Origin: Anaerostipes sp.
Lineage (GTDB): Bacteria > Bacillota > Clostridia > Lachnospirales > Lachnospiraceae
Assembly: GCF_018381315.1 (NCBI RefSeq)
Contig: NZ_JAGZSD010000004.1
Coordinates: 62,001 to 126,000 of the forward strand
Length of the DNA: 64,000 nucleotides
Direction of reading: 5' to 3'
Part shown: positions 52,522-61,511 of the stretch, piece after piece
How positions within the stretch are numbered: position 1 is the first letter of the stretch
Layout of the letters: the number at the start of each line of letters is the position of its first letter
Translations under genes and position numbers: made by a program
The notes under the pieces: generated by a model
What the model was told of the DNA's origin: nothing
What the model saw: only the letters and a program-made list of their open reading frames with translations
Database searches by the model: none

Positions 52522-53352
52522 ATGGCTAAGCATAAACAAAATATAAAGGGATTCACTCTGGTGGAACTCATCGTGGTTCTTCTGATTCTTGCTATCCTTC
52601 TGGCTCTTCTGATTCCGTCTCTGATCGGCTATATTACGAATGCCCAGAAAAAAGCCTGTCTGGTTAATAAGGCCGGACTTTTAAGAGATCTCACTGCGGA
52701 TGAGATTTATGAACTGGAGGGGGCCGGAAAGTATGATACCGCGTATCTGAAGTCTCTGGCCGGCAAATCAGAATATAAATGCCGCCAGGGCGGGCCTTAT
52801 GATGTGAGCCGAGGCTCTGACGGAAGTATTGTCATCATCTGCAGCAAGCACGATAAGGATTACAATTTCAATATGAATGAGGCTCTCAACTATATTATGG
52901 AGAATGATCCGGACACTGCCAAGCTGATCAGCAGTTATATGACTAAAAATATTGACTCCTCTTCCGGAACTGGAAAGGCTTACGAAAACCTGCTGAATGC
53001 CCTGGGCAAAGCCGGATTCAACGCAGGCCAGGCAGGTGTTAATTCCTGGTCCTTCCAGGGAAAAGGAAGCAGTTACTATCTCTACTGGACAACAGAGGAT
53101 ATCACAAACAAAAGCCCCGGAGATAAGGTGAAGGTTATCCGGTACAATTCTGCCAGAGGCACCTACACTGCCGGATATGTGGTTATAAGACGTGAAACCC
53201 TGTCTGGTTCCGACTCATCAGACGGAAAACCCCGTACTTATAATGTCCTTTCGCGAAGTGACAATGACTGGCAGGAGTATACCGGAGTAAAACAAAGCGA
53301 TGATGACAAGAAAAACTATTCAAAGATCTATCAGATCTTTAAGAATATGTAA
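52522..53352 (+). CDS. Prepilin-like protein with type IV N-terminus
   Basis: A 276-aa protein. Residues ~8-35 form a canonical class III signal: basic KHKQNIKG, the prepilin peptidase site G/FTLVE, and a long hydrophobic helix. The rest is a soluble, Gly/Ser-rich globular part of unknown type. No pilus ATPase, peptidase or platform gene is nearby. The start at 52522 was chosen because the protein opens with a normal prepilin leader; the frame continues far upstream only by chance. The site GGAAGGGGG lies about 12 bases upstream, a little far. Confidence 0.82.
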   Translation: MAKHKQNIKGFTLVELIVVLLILAILLALLIPSLIGYITNAQKKACLVNKAGLLRDLTADEIYELEGAGKYDTAYLKSLAGKSEYKCRQGGPYDVSRGSDGSIVIICSKHDKDYNFNMNEALNYIMENDPDTAKLISSYMTKNIDSSSGTGKAYENLLNALGKAGFNAGQAGVNSWSFQGKGSSYYLYWTTEDITNKSPGDKVKVIRYNSARGTYTAGYVVIRRETLSGSDSSDGKPRTYNVLSRSDNDWQEYTGVKQSDDDKKNYSKIYQIFKNM

Positions 53353-53392
53353 GTCCTGGTCTCATGCTCAGAAATTAAATACCTCAAAGGGA

Positions 53393-53428
53393 AACCACGT
53401 CCATCGGCAGCAGATGGACGTGGTTTTG
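53393..53428 (+). terminator. Terminator of the prepilin-like gene
   Basis: A 13-bp perfect stem (AACCACGTCCATC with GATGGACGTGGTT), a 7-base loop, then TTGGTTT. Confidence 0.88.
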
Positions 53429-53437
53429 GTTTATGTT

Positions 53438-53605
53438 CTATTCTTCATCATTATGTTTTTGATCCATGAGTGTCCCTGCGGCTAATCCTATGCATAAGCC
53501 CAAACTGATGCCTATGGCCAATTGATTAAATATGCTTCCAAAGGCTGCTCCAAAGCACAAACCAAGACTTAATCCCAATGAAATATAATTCTTATCTTCG
53601 CCCAT
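53438..53605 (-). CDS. Small glycine-zipper-like membrane protein
   Basis: A 55-aa protein with two short hydrophobic segments that repeat each other: ISLGLSLGLCFGAAFGSIF and ISLGLCIGLAAGT, then a charged tail. The start at 53605 was chosen because TTGGAGAATGTTTT gives a good site; upstream in-frame Met codons overlap the end of metA and lack one. The function is unknown. Confidence 0.7.
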   Translation of the reverse strand: MGEDKNYISLGLSLGLCFGAAFGSIFNQLAIGISLGLCIGLAAGTLMDQKHNDEE

Positions 53606-53661
53606 AAAACATTCTCCAATCTCTTGATCTCCCCGCTGATACCTCTCATACATACTTCTGT

Positions 53662-54567
53662 TTACAAATCGTAAGGGGTTGCCTGATAAACGTAATAATT
53701 CAGCCAATTATAATACATTGCATTGGCATGGCATCTCCATGACTTTACAGGGCCCTTCTTCGGATCATCGTCCAGATAATAATTCTTCGGTATCTCCGGA
53801 TTCAGCCCCCGGTTAATATCCCTTACATATTCCTGATGCAGGGACATGACATCATATTCCGGATGCCCCGTAACGAAAATCTGGCTTCCGGTTTCATTTA
53901 AGATCAGATACGGCCCGGTCTCTTCTGATTCTGCCACAACGGTCAATTCTTTGCACTGTCTGATTGCCTCGCCGTCCACACCGGTGTTTCTGGAATGCGG
54001 GACATAAAAATAATCATCAAACCCTCTCACTAAAGGCGTCTTTTTATGAAGGGGGTAATGACGGTAAACGCCGGATATTTTCTGGTCCAGTACATTCTTC
54101 CGGACATTGTAGTGGTAATAAAGGCCTGCCTGGGCTGCCCAGCAGATATGTAAGGTGGAGGTGACATTCTTTTTTGTCCATTCCATGATCTCTGCCACCT
54201 CATCCCAATAGTCCACATCCTCAAATTCCTTCAGTTCCACAGGAGCACCGGTTATGATCATACCGTCAAATTTTTTGTCCTGCACGTCTTCAAAGTAGAC
54301 ATAAAACTTCTCCATATGAGACTCTGGCACATGAGTCGGTTCATAGGAGGCCGTCTTTAAAAAGGTAATATCAATCTGCAGCGGAGTATTGGAAAGGCTC
54401 CGGAGCAGATGCAGTTCCGTATCCAGCTTATTCGGCATCAAATTTAAAATAGCAATTCTCAGCGGCCGGATATCCTGGGTGACTGCCCGGTCTGTGTCCA
54501 TCACAAAGACGTTTTCCTCTTCCAGTATAGCTCTGGCCGGCAGGTCTGTATCAATTCTAATCGGCAT
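53662..54567 (-). CDS. metA: Homoserine O-acetyltransferase, MetA type
   Basis: A 301-aa MetA-family enzyme of methionine synthesis. The catalytic C142 is in HICWAAQAGLYY, with His and Glu in GHPEYDVMS. Residue 111 is Glu (GAPVELKEF); in this family Glu at 111 goes with acetyl-CoA and Gly with succinyl-CoA, so acetylation is predicted. AAAGGAGCGTGTAATT precedes the ATG. It follows ligA by 37 bases on the same strand. No SAM riboswitch or T-box fits in that gap. Confidence 0.95.
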   Translation of the reverse strand: MPIRIDTDLPARAILEEENVFVMDTDRAVTQDIRPLRIAILNLMPNKLDTELHLLRSLSNTPLQIDITFLKTASYEPTHVPESHMEKFYVYFEDVQDKKFDGMIITGAPVELKEFEDVDYWDEVAEIMEWTKKNVTSTLHICWAAQAGLYYHYNVRKNVLDQKISGVYRHYPLHKKTPLVRGFDDYFYVPHSRNTGVDGEAIRQCKELTVVAESEETGPYLILNETGSQIFVTGHPEYDVMSLHQEYVRDINRGLNPEIPKNYYLDDDPKKGPVKSWRCHANAMYYNWLNYYVYQATPYDL

Positions 54568-54604
54568 AATTACACGCTCCTTTGTTTTCTGCTTCTTTTC
54601 TTAT

Positions 54605-56560
54605 TTACTTGATCATATCCATAAATTCTTCTTCGGTAATGATCGGAATTTCCAACTCTCTTGCTTTTTTATTTTTAGATGAGGAAGAATGAATATCGTT
54701 GTTTATCAAATAGTCTGTTTTCTTTGTCACAGATCCGGTCGCCTTTCCGCCCAGCATTTCGATCAGTTCCTGAAGCTGCTTCCGGTTTTCATAATGGTTT
54801 AAAGAACCTGTGATAACAAAGGTTTTTCCTTCCAGTTTTTTCTCTGTATCCGGCTCCTTCTGTTTCTCTATCTCAACATACTGAAGCAGTCCGTCTACGG
54901 TCTGACTGTTATTGTCCAGACGAAAATATCCGCTGACAGACTCGCCGATGATCGGACCGATCCCGTCAATCACTGTAAATTCTTCTGCCTCCGCATTCCG
55001 GATTGCATCCAGATCATCTCCGAAATGCCTGCAGATCAGTTTAGCGTTGGAAAGTCCTACATTGGCAATTCCAAGTCCGTACAAAAACTTAGGCAGTGTA
55101 GTTTTTCTTGACCGCTCCACTGCATCTACAAGATTATCAAAAGACTTCTCACCAAAGCCTTCCATCTCCACAATCTCTTCTTTATGATCCTTTAATGTAA
55201 ACAAATCATACAATTCACTCAAAAGGCCTTTTTCCATCAGCTTGTGCAGAGAGGCTTCTGAAAGCCCGTCCACATTCATAGCGTTTCTTGACACAAAATG
55301 TGAAAACAGTTTGATCTTTTTAGCGCTGCAAAACTGATTTGGACACACCAGGGTGCGGATTCCGTTTTCTTCCTCAATCTCTGTCTTCCCGCCGCAGGCC
55401 GGACAGGTCTCAGGGATCGGGGCATTGCCGCTCCTGGTCTGGTTTTCTGCCAGCTGGGGAATGATCATGTTGGCTTTATATACAGAAATCTGGTCCCCGA
55501 TGCCCAGTTCCAGTTCTTCCATGACACTGATGTTGTGGAGGCTTGCCCGGCTTACCGTAGAACCTTCGAGTTCCACCGGATCAAATATGGCTACCGGATT
55601 AATAAGTCCGGTTCGGGAAGGGCTCCATTCGATTTCCTCTAACGTTGTTTCTGCAATCTCATCTGCCCATTTAAACGCAATGGAATCCCGCGGAAACTTA
55701 GCTGTTGTTCCGAGACTTTTTCCGTAAGCAATGTCATCATAGATCAGGACAAGTCCGTCTGACGGCTGATCACTGCTTTCTATAGATTTAGAAAAGTGTT
55801 CCACTTCTTGAGCTATTGTATCTCTTCTCACAGTGACATAATCCACTACATCAAATCCGAGTTTCTTTGCCCAGACAAATTTTTCTTCCACTGAATTGTG
55901 AAAATCCACATCCGGCACGTCTCCTACGGAAAAGCCATAAAAACGGACGTTTCGTTTTGCTGTCACTTCATTGTTCAGCTGTCTTACGGAACCGCTGCAG
56001 AGGTTTCTGGGATTTTTGTATCTGCTGTCCAGATCTTCCATCTCCTCGTTCATCCTCTGGAAATCAGAATAATGGATCACTGCCTCTCCCCGGATAACAA
56101 GAGTTCCTTTATATGCTATTTTCTTCGGCAGATTCACAAAGACTTTCGCATTGTTTGTCACGACTTCTCCCACTTCCCCGTTTCCGCGGGTTACAGCCTT
56201 TAAAAGCACTCCGTCCTGATAGGTAAGGACGATGGTAAGCCCGTCCAATTTCCAGGACAGCAGGCCCTTTTGATCTCCCAGCCAGTCTTCCAGTTCCCCT
56301 ACCTCTTTCGTCTTGTCCAAAGAGAGCATCGGGGACGAGTGGGCCTCTTTTTCAAGTGATGTCAAAAGTTCATATCCCACATGGACCGACGGGCTGTCTG
56401 CCAGTACAGTATCTGTCTCTTTTTCTAATTCTAAAAGCTCATCATAGAGCTTGTCATATTCATAATTGCTCATGAGCTCTTTATTTTCCTGATAGTAGGC
56501 TTTCGATGCCTGACTCAGGATATGAATCAGCTCTTTCATTCGGTCAAATTTATCTTTCAC
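54605..56560 (-). CDS. ligA: NAD-dependent DNA ligase LigA (divergent)
   Basis: A 651-aa ligase with all modules: Ia domain, adenylation domain with the nucleophile K104 in SWKLDG, CSGSVRQL, OB fold, four-Cys zinc site (CPACGG, CPNQFC), helix-hairpin-helix region and C-terminal BRCT from about 575. Two active-site positions differ from the norm: the Glu two residues before the Lys is Ser, and the usual TRGDG reads TRGNG. It may be a second, specialised ligase. GTG start with GAGG upstream, overlapping the previous gene by 11 bases. Confidence 0.92.
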   Translation of the reverse strand: MKDKFDRMKELIHILSQASKAYYQENKELMSNYEYDKLYDELLELEKETDTVLADSPSVHVGYELLTSLEKEAHSSPMLSLDKTKEVGELEDWLGDQKGLLSWKLDGLTIVLTYQDGVLLKAVTRGNGEVGEVVTNNAKVFVNLPKKIAYKGTLVIRGEAVIHYSDFQRMNEEMEDLDSRYKNPRNLCSGSVRQLNNEVTAKRNVRFYGFSVGDVPDVDFHNSVEEKFVWAKKLGFDVVDYVTVRRDTIAQEVEHFSKSIESSDQPSDGLVLIYDDIAYGKSLGTTAKFPRDSIAFKWADEIAETTLEEIEWSPSRTGLINPVAIFDPVELEGSTVSRASLHNISVMEELELGIGDQISVYKANMIIPQLAENQTRSGNAPIPETCPACGGKTEIEEENGIRTLVCPNQFCSAKKIKLFSHFVSRNAMNVDGLSEASLHKLMEKGLLSELYDLFTLKDHKEEIVEMEGFGEKSFDNLVDAVERSRKTTLPKFLYGLGIANVGLSNAKLICRHFGDDLDAIRNAEAEEFTVIDGIGPIIGESVSGYFRLDNNSQTVDGLLQYVEIEKQKEPDTEKKLEGKTFVITGSLNHYENRKQLQELIEMLGGKATGSVTKKTDYLINNDIHSSSSKNKKARELEIPIITEEEFMDMIK

Positions 56561-57287
56561 AGGTCAGTTCCTCTTTTAACTTTTTTATTTCCTCCGGCGT
56601 AAGCTTCCGATAGGATCCTTCTTTCAAACTGCCAAGCCTGATATTCATGACCCGGACTCTTCTTAGTTTGGTAACCCTGTAGCCAAAATATTCACACATT
56701 CTGCGGATCTGCCGGTTTAACCCCTGGGTCAGAATGATTCGGAAACTCTCTGGGCCCTCTTTCTTCACACTGCATTTTCTCGTGACTGTATTCAGATCAG
56801 AAAGCGGCACTCCGTTTCTCATTCCCTGGATAAAATCACTGGTGATCCGTTTATTGACTGTCACCTCATATTCCTTTTCATGATAGTTTCTGGCCTTCAT
56901 AATCTCATTGGCTGCGTCACCGTCATTCGTCAAAAGAATCAGTCCCTGGGAATCCTTGTCCAGGCGGCCCACCGGATAGATTCTGGAAGGATATCCCACA
57001 GCATCAATGATATTGTTCTCTTCCTCCTTGCTGGAGGTACAAACAATACCTTTCGGCTTATTATAGGCCAGATATACAATCTGGCGGTTCATCCGGACCG
57101 GTTTTCCGCCGAAACATACTTCCTGTCCTTCCGTGACCTTTGTTCCCGGTTCCGCCGTCTTTCCATCTACCGTCACTTTCCCCTGTTCAATATAAAAATC
57201 AGCCTGCCTTCTGGAACAAAGGCCTGCCTGGCTTAAATACTTATTAATCCTTATGGCGGAGGATTCACTCCGTCTTTCTTCCTTCAT
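56550..57287 (-). CDS. RluF/RluB-type 23S rRNA pseudouridine synthase
   Basis: A 245-aa enzyme. The S4-like domain (INKYLSQAGLCSRRQADFYI) is followed by the catalytic domain with GRLDKDSQGLILLTNDGD, where the Asp is the nucleophile, and GLNRQIRRMCEYFGY. It modifies a uridine in 23S rRNA. The start at 57287 follows AGGAGAGAAC. Together with ligA and metA it forms a run of coupled genes. Confidence 0.92.
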   Translation of the reverse strand: MKEERRSESSAIRINKYLSQAGLCSRRQADFYIEQGKVTVDGKTAEPGTKVTEGQEVCFGGKPVRMNRQIVYLAYNKPKGIVCTSSKEEENNIIDAVGYPSRIYPVGRLDKDSQGLILLTNDGDAANEIMKARNYHEKEYEVTVNKRITSDFIQGMRNGVPLSDLNTVTRKCSVKKEGPESFRIILTQGLNRQIRRMCEYFGYRVTKLRRVRVMNIRLGSLKEGSYRKLTPEEIKKLKEELTCER

Positions 57288-57389
57288 GTTCTCTCCTGTT
57301 TCCTTCCGTTTTTCGTACTTTACGATTGTACCACGATTAACCCGAAAATGCACGTTCCCATGAACGGTTCCCGGATTATCCGGGGTATT

Positions 57390-57587
57390 TTACATCTCCT
57401 GTACAAAATACCCCAGATCCCCCAATATTTCTTTTGCTTTTTCTATCACATCGTCATCATCCTCCGGAAGAATGATACTTTTTTCATGCAGTTCTACTTC
57501 CGCCTCAATTCCAGCGTCCATCAGTCCGATTTTGATCCGGTCCACACAATGGTCGCACATCATCTCGTCGGATTTTAAAACTTTCAT
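57390..57587 (-). CDS. HMA-domain small metal-binding protein
   Basis: A 65-aa protein with the heavy-metal-associated fold: MMCDHCVDRI gives the MxCxxC metal site, and GYFVQEM closes it. It may be a copper chaperone or a detached HMA domain; no copper ATPase is adjacent. AAGGAGGAAATAA precedes the ATG. Confidence 0.8.
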   Translation of the reverse strand: MKVLKSDEMMCDHCVDRIKIGLMDAGIEAEVELHEKSIILPEDDDDVIEKAKEILGDLGYFVQEM

Positions 57588-57621
57588 TTATTTCCTCCTT
57601 GCAGTCCCTTTGTTCTTTCTG

Positions 57622-59223
57622 TCAGCGCTCCCACTTGTCGCAGAGTGCATTGATCTGATCTGCAAATTTGGCCAGATCTTTATTGGCACCGCCCTCACTC
57701 TTTCGGATCACGGACAGCAGACGCTCACCTGCCGCCAGAAGTCTGGCAAATACAGCATTGGCTCTCCTTGTTCCTTTTCTGCTCTCCGGCACCTTCTTCG
57801 GTGCAACACGAAGAATCCATTCCCCTGTCTCCAGATCAAAAATATCGCCGCTGTACGGTGCTTCTGCTTTCATTCCATACTCTTGTTCCAGATAGTCTGC
57901 AAAAATATTGCAGGTCTCATCTTCCCCGTGAACGATAAAAAACTTCTCAGGTTTTTCTTTGAATGCTGACGCCCAGACAGACAGCCCATGTTTGTCTGCA
58001 TGGCCGCTCATCCCTTCCAGACGCACCACCTCGGCCTCTACTTTGATTGTCTCCCCGAACAGCCGGACTTCATCCGCACCTTCCACAAGGGCGCGCCCCA
58101 ATGTTCCATAAGCCTGATAGCCTACAAAGACAACCGTATTTTCGGGCTTCCATAGATTATGTTTCAAATGATGCCGGATCCGTCCGGCCTCACACATACC
58201 GGACGCTGAGATGATCACTTTCCGTTCTTCATCAAAGTTGATCGCCTTGGAATCGTTGCTTGTAATGGATAATTTCAAATTTGAAAAAGTCAGGGGATTA
58301 ATGCCCTGATTGATCAGTTCCATGGCTTCCTCATCAAATGTATCATGGATATTGTTCTGAAATACAGTGGTTGCCTCTACTGCCAGAGGGCTGTCTACAT
58401 ACACAGGGAAATCACCGTGATTCCTTACCCTGCGCTCCTCCTTGATCTGGCGGATATAGTAAAGAAGCTCCTGAGTCCTTCCCACGGCAAAAGAAGGGAT
58501 GACTACATTCCCGCCTCTGTCAAAAGTCTTTTGAATCAGTTCGGCCAGTTCCCCGACATAATCTGGATGATTCCCGTGGTACCGGTCGCCGTATGTGGAT
58601 TCCATGACTACATAGTCAGCCTGTTCTGTATAATGAGGGTCTTTAATCAGCGGCTGATCATTGTTTCCGATATCTCCGGAAAAGACAAGTTTTTTCTGTA
58701 CACCTGATTCTGTCAGCCACACCTCGATGCTTGATGACCCAAGCAGATGTCCGATGTCCGTAAACCGGATGCTGATGCCCCGGCTGACCTCGATTTTTTC
58801 ATTGTACTGGCATCCCACGAACTGTTCCATGACATTCACTGCATCATCCATCGTATACAGCGGCGGCTCCTCCGGCTTTCCTGACCTTCTTGCCTTCCGG
58901 TTCTTCCATTCTGCCTCAAATTCCTGAATGTGGGCACTGTCACGCAGCATAATATCACAGAGATCCTTTGTAGCTTTTGTTGTGATAATATTTCCCCTGA
59001 AACCATTTGCATACAGAAGCGGAAGCAAACCTGAGTGATCAATATGTGCATGGGTCAGCAGAACAAAATCAATGTCTGCAGGATTGACAGGAAGTTCTGC
59101 ATTTTCATATACGTTTTTCCCCTGTTCCATTCCATAATCAACCAGAAAGCGCTTTTGGCAGGCTTCTACATAATGACAGCTTCCTGTCACCTCATGGTCT
59201 GCGCCGATAAAAATTATCCTCAT
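57622..59223 (-). CDS. Beta-CASP metallo-beta-lactamase RNA hydrolase
   Basis: A 533-aa protein. The MBL core has GADHEVTGSCH and THAHIDHSG; the beta-CASP part has SFAVGRTQELLYYI, ISASGMCEAGRIRHHL and the terminal motif GHADKHGL; EFFIVHGEDE-type His closes the site. It is related to the CPSF/Ysh1-like RNA exonucleases. The ATG at 59223 was preferred over 59229 because AGGAGGT lies 6 bases before it. It overlaps no gene but sits directly after the acetyltransferase. Confidence 0.9.
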   Translation of the reverse strand: MRIIFIGADHEVTGSCHYVEACQKRFLVDYGMEQGKNVYENAELPVNPADIDFVLLTHAHIDHSGLLPLLYANGFRGNIITTKATKDLCDIMLRDSAHIQEFEAEWKNRKARRSGKPEEPPLYTMDDAVNVMEQFVGCQYNEKIEVSRGISIRFTDIGHLLGSSSIEVWLTESGVQKKLVFSGDIGNNDQPLIKDPHYTEQADYVVMESTYGDRYHGNHPDYVGELAELIQKTFDRGGNVVIPSFAVGRTQELLYYIRQIKEERRVRNHGDFPVYVDSPLAVEATTVFQNNIHDTFDEEAMELINQGINPLTFSNLKLSITSNDSKAINFDEERKVIISASGMCEAGRIRHHLKHNLWKPENTVVFVGYQAYGTLGRALVEGADEVRLFGETIKVEAEVVRLEGMSGHADKHGLSVWASAFKEKPEKFFIVHGEDETCNIFADYLEQEYGMKAEAPYSGDIFDLETGEWILRVAPKKVPESRKGTRRANAVFARLLAAGERLLSVIRKSEGGANKDLAKFADQINALCDKWER

Positions 59224-59225
59224 AG

Positions 59226-60293
59226 TCATACCTCCTCAGTGATATATACAGCGTCCATTGGTATCAGCTCTTTTAAACACGGATACATCTCCAGAATCTC
59301 TTCTCCCTCGTATCCAAAGACTGCTTTAGACAATTCACCGATCGTCAGCTCTCCCTCCGCCTTCTCCTCCGTTTTTTGAATCTTGGTTCCATCTTTTGAA
59401 GGAGAAAACAAAAAAGTGCCGCTGTTTTTTTCAATGATCGGATCTTTGATTGTCAATATAAACTCTCTGCCTGTTCTGCCTTTCAGACAACGGCACAGAG
59501 CTTCCAGACAAGTGATACGGAACATGATCTTCGGTACCCTCGTACCCTTTTTGAGACATCCAGCAGATATTTCAATCTTTTTTCCGGGAAATGAAACTCT
59601 CAGCATGTCAAGAAAGCTTTCTTCCTCTCCAGCAAAACCCAGACGGACATAGACGGTATTGTCCTCTCTTCCGTATGCAAACACACCTGATATCCTGCCA
59701 TGCTCCTTCCATACCATCAGACTGCCGCCCTGGCTCTCAGCCTCCGCAGCGGCCTGCCGCAAATATGCCGCATCCATCACTGTATAAATATCATATGACT
59801 GTATCTGCCGGTTTAAGAACTCAAGAACTTTTTCTGTATCCGCCTCCCGAAAGGGTCTAACCTCTCCAGCCGGTATTCCCTCCGCCCCGATGATCTCAGT
59901 CTCCGTCCAGTCCATGACAAACACAAAATCAAACGGCTCATAATAGGCTCTGTCTGCCGGCATCAGATAGGTGAACGGTTCCCCTCTCTCTGCCATATCG
60001 TTGAGTACTTTAAAAAGCATGTTCCTCATGACACCTTTTCTGCGCGCTTCCTTTTTTGTAGCCACTGCTACAATATAATGGGCATCAAACTCACAGTCTG
60101 AGATCTTCATCCGGTAAGGATTCAGATGAATCATGCCCACAGGAGAACTCCCGTCCCATGCCATAAGCACCTGATTTTTGGGATATACCACATCAAAATA
60201 GTAATCTGCAAACGTCTGCGGATCATGAAAAATATCCTGGTACATCCGGCAGATCAATTCCCTGCGGCTTTTGTCATCGTAAACAAGCTCCAT
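59226..60293 (-). CDS. Eis-like GNAT N-acetyltransferase
   Basis: A 355-aa protein. The first GNAT module has VAVATKKEARRKGVMRNML, with the acetyl-CoA loop; a second degenerate GNAT and a C-terminal SCP2-like region (ELTIGELSKAVFGYEG) complete the Eis layout. Family members acetylate amines, including aminoglycosides; the natural substrate here is unknown. Its ATG follows directly on the ispF stop codon with AAGGGG as site. Confidence 0.88.
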   Translation of the reverse strand: MELVYDDKSRRELICRMYQDIFHDPQTFADYYFDVVYPKNQVLMAWDGSSPVGMIHLNPYRMKISDCEFDAHYIVAVATKKEARRKGVMRNMLFKVLNDMAERGEPFTYLMPADRAYYEPFDFVFVMDWTETEIIGAEGIPAGEVRPFREADTEKVLEFLNRQIQSYDIYTVMDAAYLRQAAAEAESQGGSLMVWKEHGRISGVFAYGREDNTVYVRLGFAGEEESFLDMLRVSFPGKKIEISAGCLKKGTRVPKIMFRITCLEALCRCLKGRTGREFILTIKDPIIEKNSGTFLFSPSKDGTKIQKTEEKAEGELTIGELSKAVFGYEGEEILEMYPCLKELIPMDAVYITEEV

Positions 60294-60848
60294 CTATTCC
60301 CCTTTCCGGCAGCCTTGGCATCCCTGGCATCCTGTCTGTCCGCCCGGCCTCAAAACATCTTCATAGATAAAATTATCCACAGGCGTTAGCATACACACTG
60401 CATTGGCGCTGATGCCAAGTCCTTCCCCGGTAAATCCCAGATGTTCTTCTGTCGTTGCCTTTACATTTACCTGTTTTCTGCCGATTCCCAGTGCCCCGGC
60501 AATATTTTCTGCCATATTCTCAATATAAGGTGCCAGCTTAGGTCTCTGCGCAATCACAGTGGCGTCTACATTTTCAATAATGTAGCACTCTTCCTCCACC
60601 AGCCTCCTGACTTCCTTTAACAATTCCATGCTGTCAGCTCCCTTGAACTTAGGATCTGTGTCAGGAAAATGTCTCCCGATATCTCCCAATGCAGCCGCTC
60701 CGAGAAGAGCATCACTGACGGCATGCAGAAGCACATCTGCATCTGAGTGCCCCAGAAGTCCTTTTTCGTATGGGACATGCACGCCTCCTAAGATCAAAGG
60801 GCGTCCTTCCACCAGCTTATGCACATCATATCCCATTCCTACTCTCAT
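60294..60848 (-). CDS. ispF: 2-C-methyl-D-erythritol 2,4-cyclodiphosphate synthase IspF
   Basis: A 184-aa enzyme of the MEP isoprenoid pathway. The zinc ligands are in GYDVHKL and LGHSDADVLLHAVSDALLGAA; FTGEGLGISANAVC is the C-terminal core. Most IspF proteins end near residue 157; here a tail of about 25 residues ends with three Cys in GCQGCQGCRKGE. The role of the tail is unknown. GAGGTATGGGAT precedes the ATG. Confidence 0.93.
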   Translation of the reverse strand: MRVGMGYDVHKLVEGRPLILGGVHVPYEKGLLGHSDADVLLHAVSDALLGAAALGDIGRHFPDTDPKFKGADSMELLKEVRRLVEEECYIIENVDATVIAQRPKLAPYIENMAENIAGALGIGRKQVNVKATTEEHLGFTGEGLGISANAVCMLTPVDNFIYEDVLRPGGQTGCQGCQGCRKGE

Positions 60849-61157
60849 ATCCCATACCTCGCTTTCAAATAATTCTGCCTATTTTATAGAGTATTCCATT
60901 TTCTTTATTATAATATAATTCAATACAAGATACAAAAAAGATTTAAGAAACATAAGGAGATTCGCAGAACTTTCCTAGGTAGAATAAAGTGGACAAGCCA
61001 CTTCATCTCCCCAATCCCTCACTCTTTGAGGGGCTTGGTCACTTTGCGCGCCAAATGTGATTTGCCAAAGGCAAATAGATTCCTTGCGCATTTGTGCGCA
61101 TCCTGCACGGAGTGCTTTTTATTGCGTAGGGGATTCTGAAAGAATTTCCTACGCAAT
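60849..61157. other. Intergenic region with interspersed palindromes
   Basis: 309 bases without a supported gene between ispF and the tRNA genes. It holds GCGC-rich small palindromes (61060-61115) and most of a long hairpin starting at 61116. It looks like an interspersed repeat of the kind found between genes in Clostridia. Confidence 0.5.
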
Positions 61158-61162
61158 AAAAA
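61116..61162. repeat. Long AT/GC hairpin repeat
   Basis: TTTTTATTGCGTAGG pairs with CCTACGCAATAAAAA, extended by inner GATTCT/AGAATT pairing. It is a palindrome of 47 bases next to the tRNA terminator; possibly a mobile repeat unit. Confidence 0.7.
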
Positions 61163-61194
61163 AAGACATGTTATAGTTATATAACATGTCTTTT
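61158..61194 (-). terminator. Terminator of the tRNA pair
   Basis: AGACATGTTATA with TATAACATGTCT forms a perfect stem, followed by seven T on the minus strand directly after tRNA-Met. Confidence 0.88.
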
Positions 61195-61196
61195 CA

Positions 61197-61270
61197 TAGC
61201 GATGAGCAGATTCGAACTGCTGACACTACGGGTATGAACCGTATGCTCTAGCCAACTGAGCTACATCGCC
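61197..61270 (-). tRNA. tRNA-Met (CAT)
   Basis: The 74-base minus-strand sequence folds as a cloverleaf: acceptor GGCGATG/CATCGCT (first pair G-U), anticodon loop TTCATAC with anticodon CAT, and GTTCGAATC in the T-arm. CCA is not encoded. Elongator and initiator forms are not separated by eye; the first pair is paired, which favours elongator. Confidence 0.95.
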
Positions 61271-61297
61271 ATATCTTTATGCGTTCCGCATAAAGAA

Positions 61298-61370
61298 TGG
61301 GACCAATAGGGCTCGAACCTATGACCCTCTGCTTGTAAGGCAGATGCTCTCCCAGCTGAGCTATGATCCC
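61298..61370 (-). tRNA. tRNA-Val (TAC)
   Basis: A 73-base cloverleaf on the minus strand: acceptor GGGATCA/TGGTCCC, anticodon loop CTTACAA with anticodon TAC, T-arm GGTTCGAGCC. CCA is not encoded. It is 27 bases upstream of tRNA-Met in the same transcript. Confidence 0.96.
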
Positions 61371-61459
61371 TTGTCTCGCGACAAGATTTAGTATATAAAA
61401 TAATGCGAAAAATGTCAACAAGTTTTTTTAAATTTCTTTAAAAAAATTTCCGGAGATAG

Positions 61460-61500
61460 AAAAACAGCCCGAAAGTCCTGTCTTATGGAACTTCGGGCTG
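61460..61500 (-). terminator. Terminator of the second C39-like gene
   Basis: AGCCCGAAGTTCC pairs with GGACTTTCGGGCT with one bulge; GTTTTTCT follows on the minus strand. Confidence 0.85.
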
Positions 61501-61511
61501 CATTATGTTTC

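Noticed and set aside
54568..54604. SAM riboswitch or T-box before metA
   Set aside because: Only 37 bases separate ligA and metA, too short for either element.
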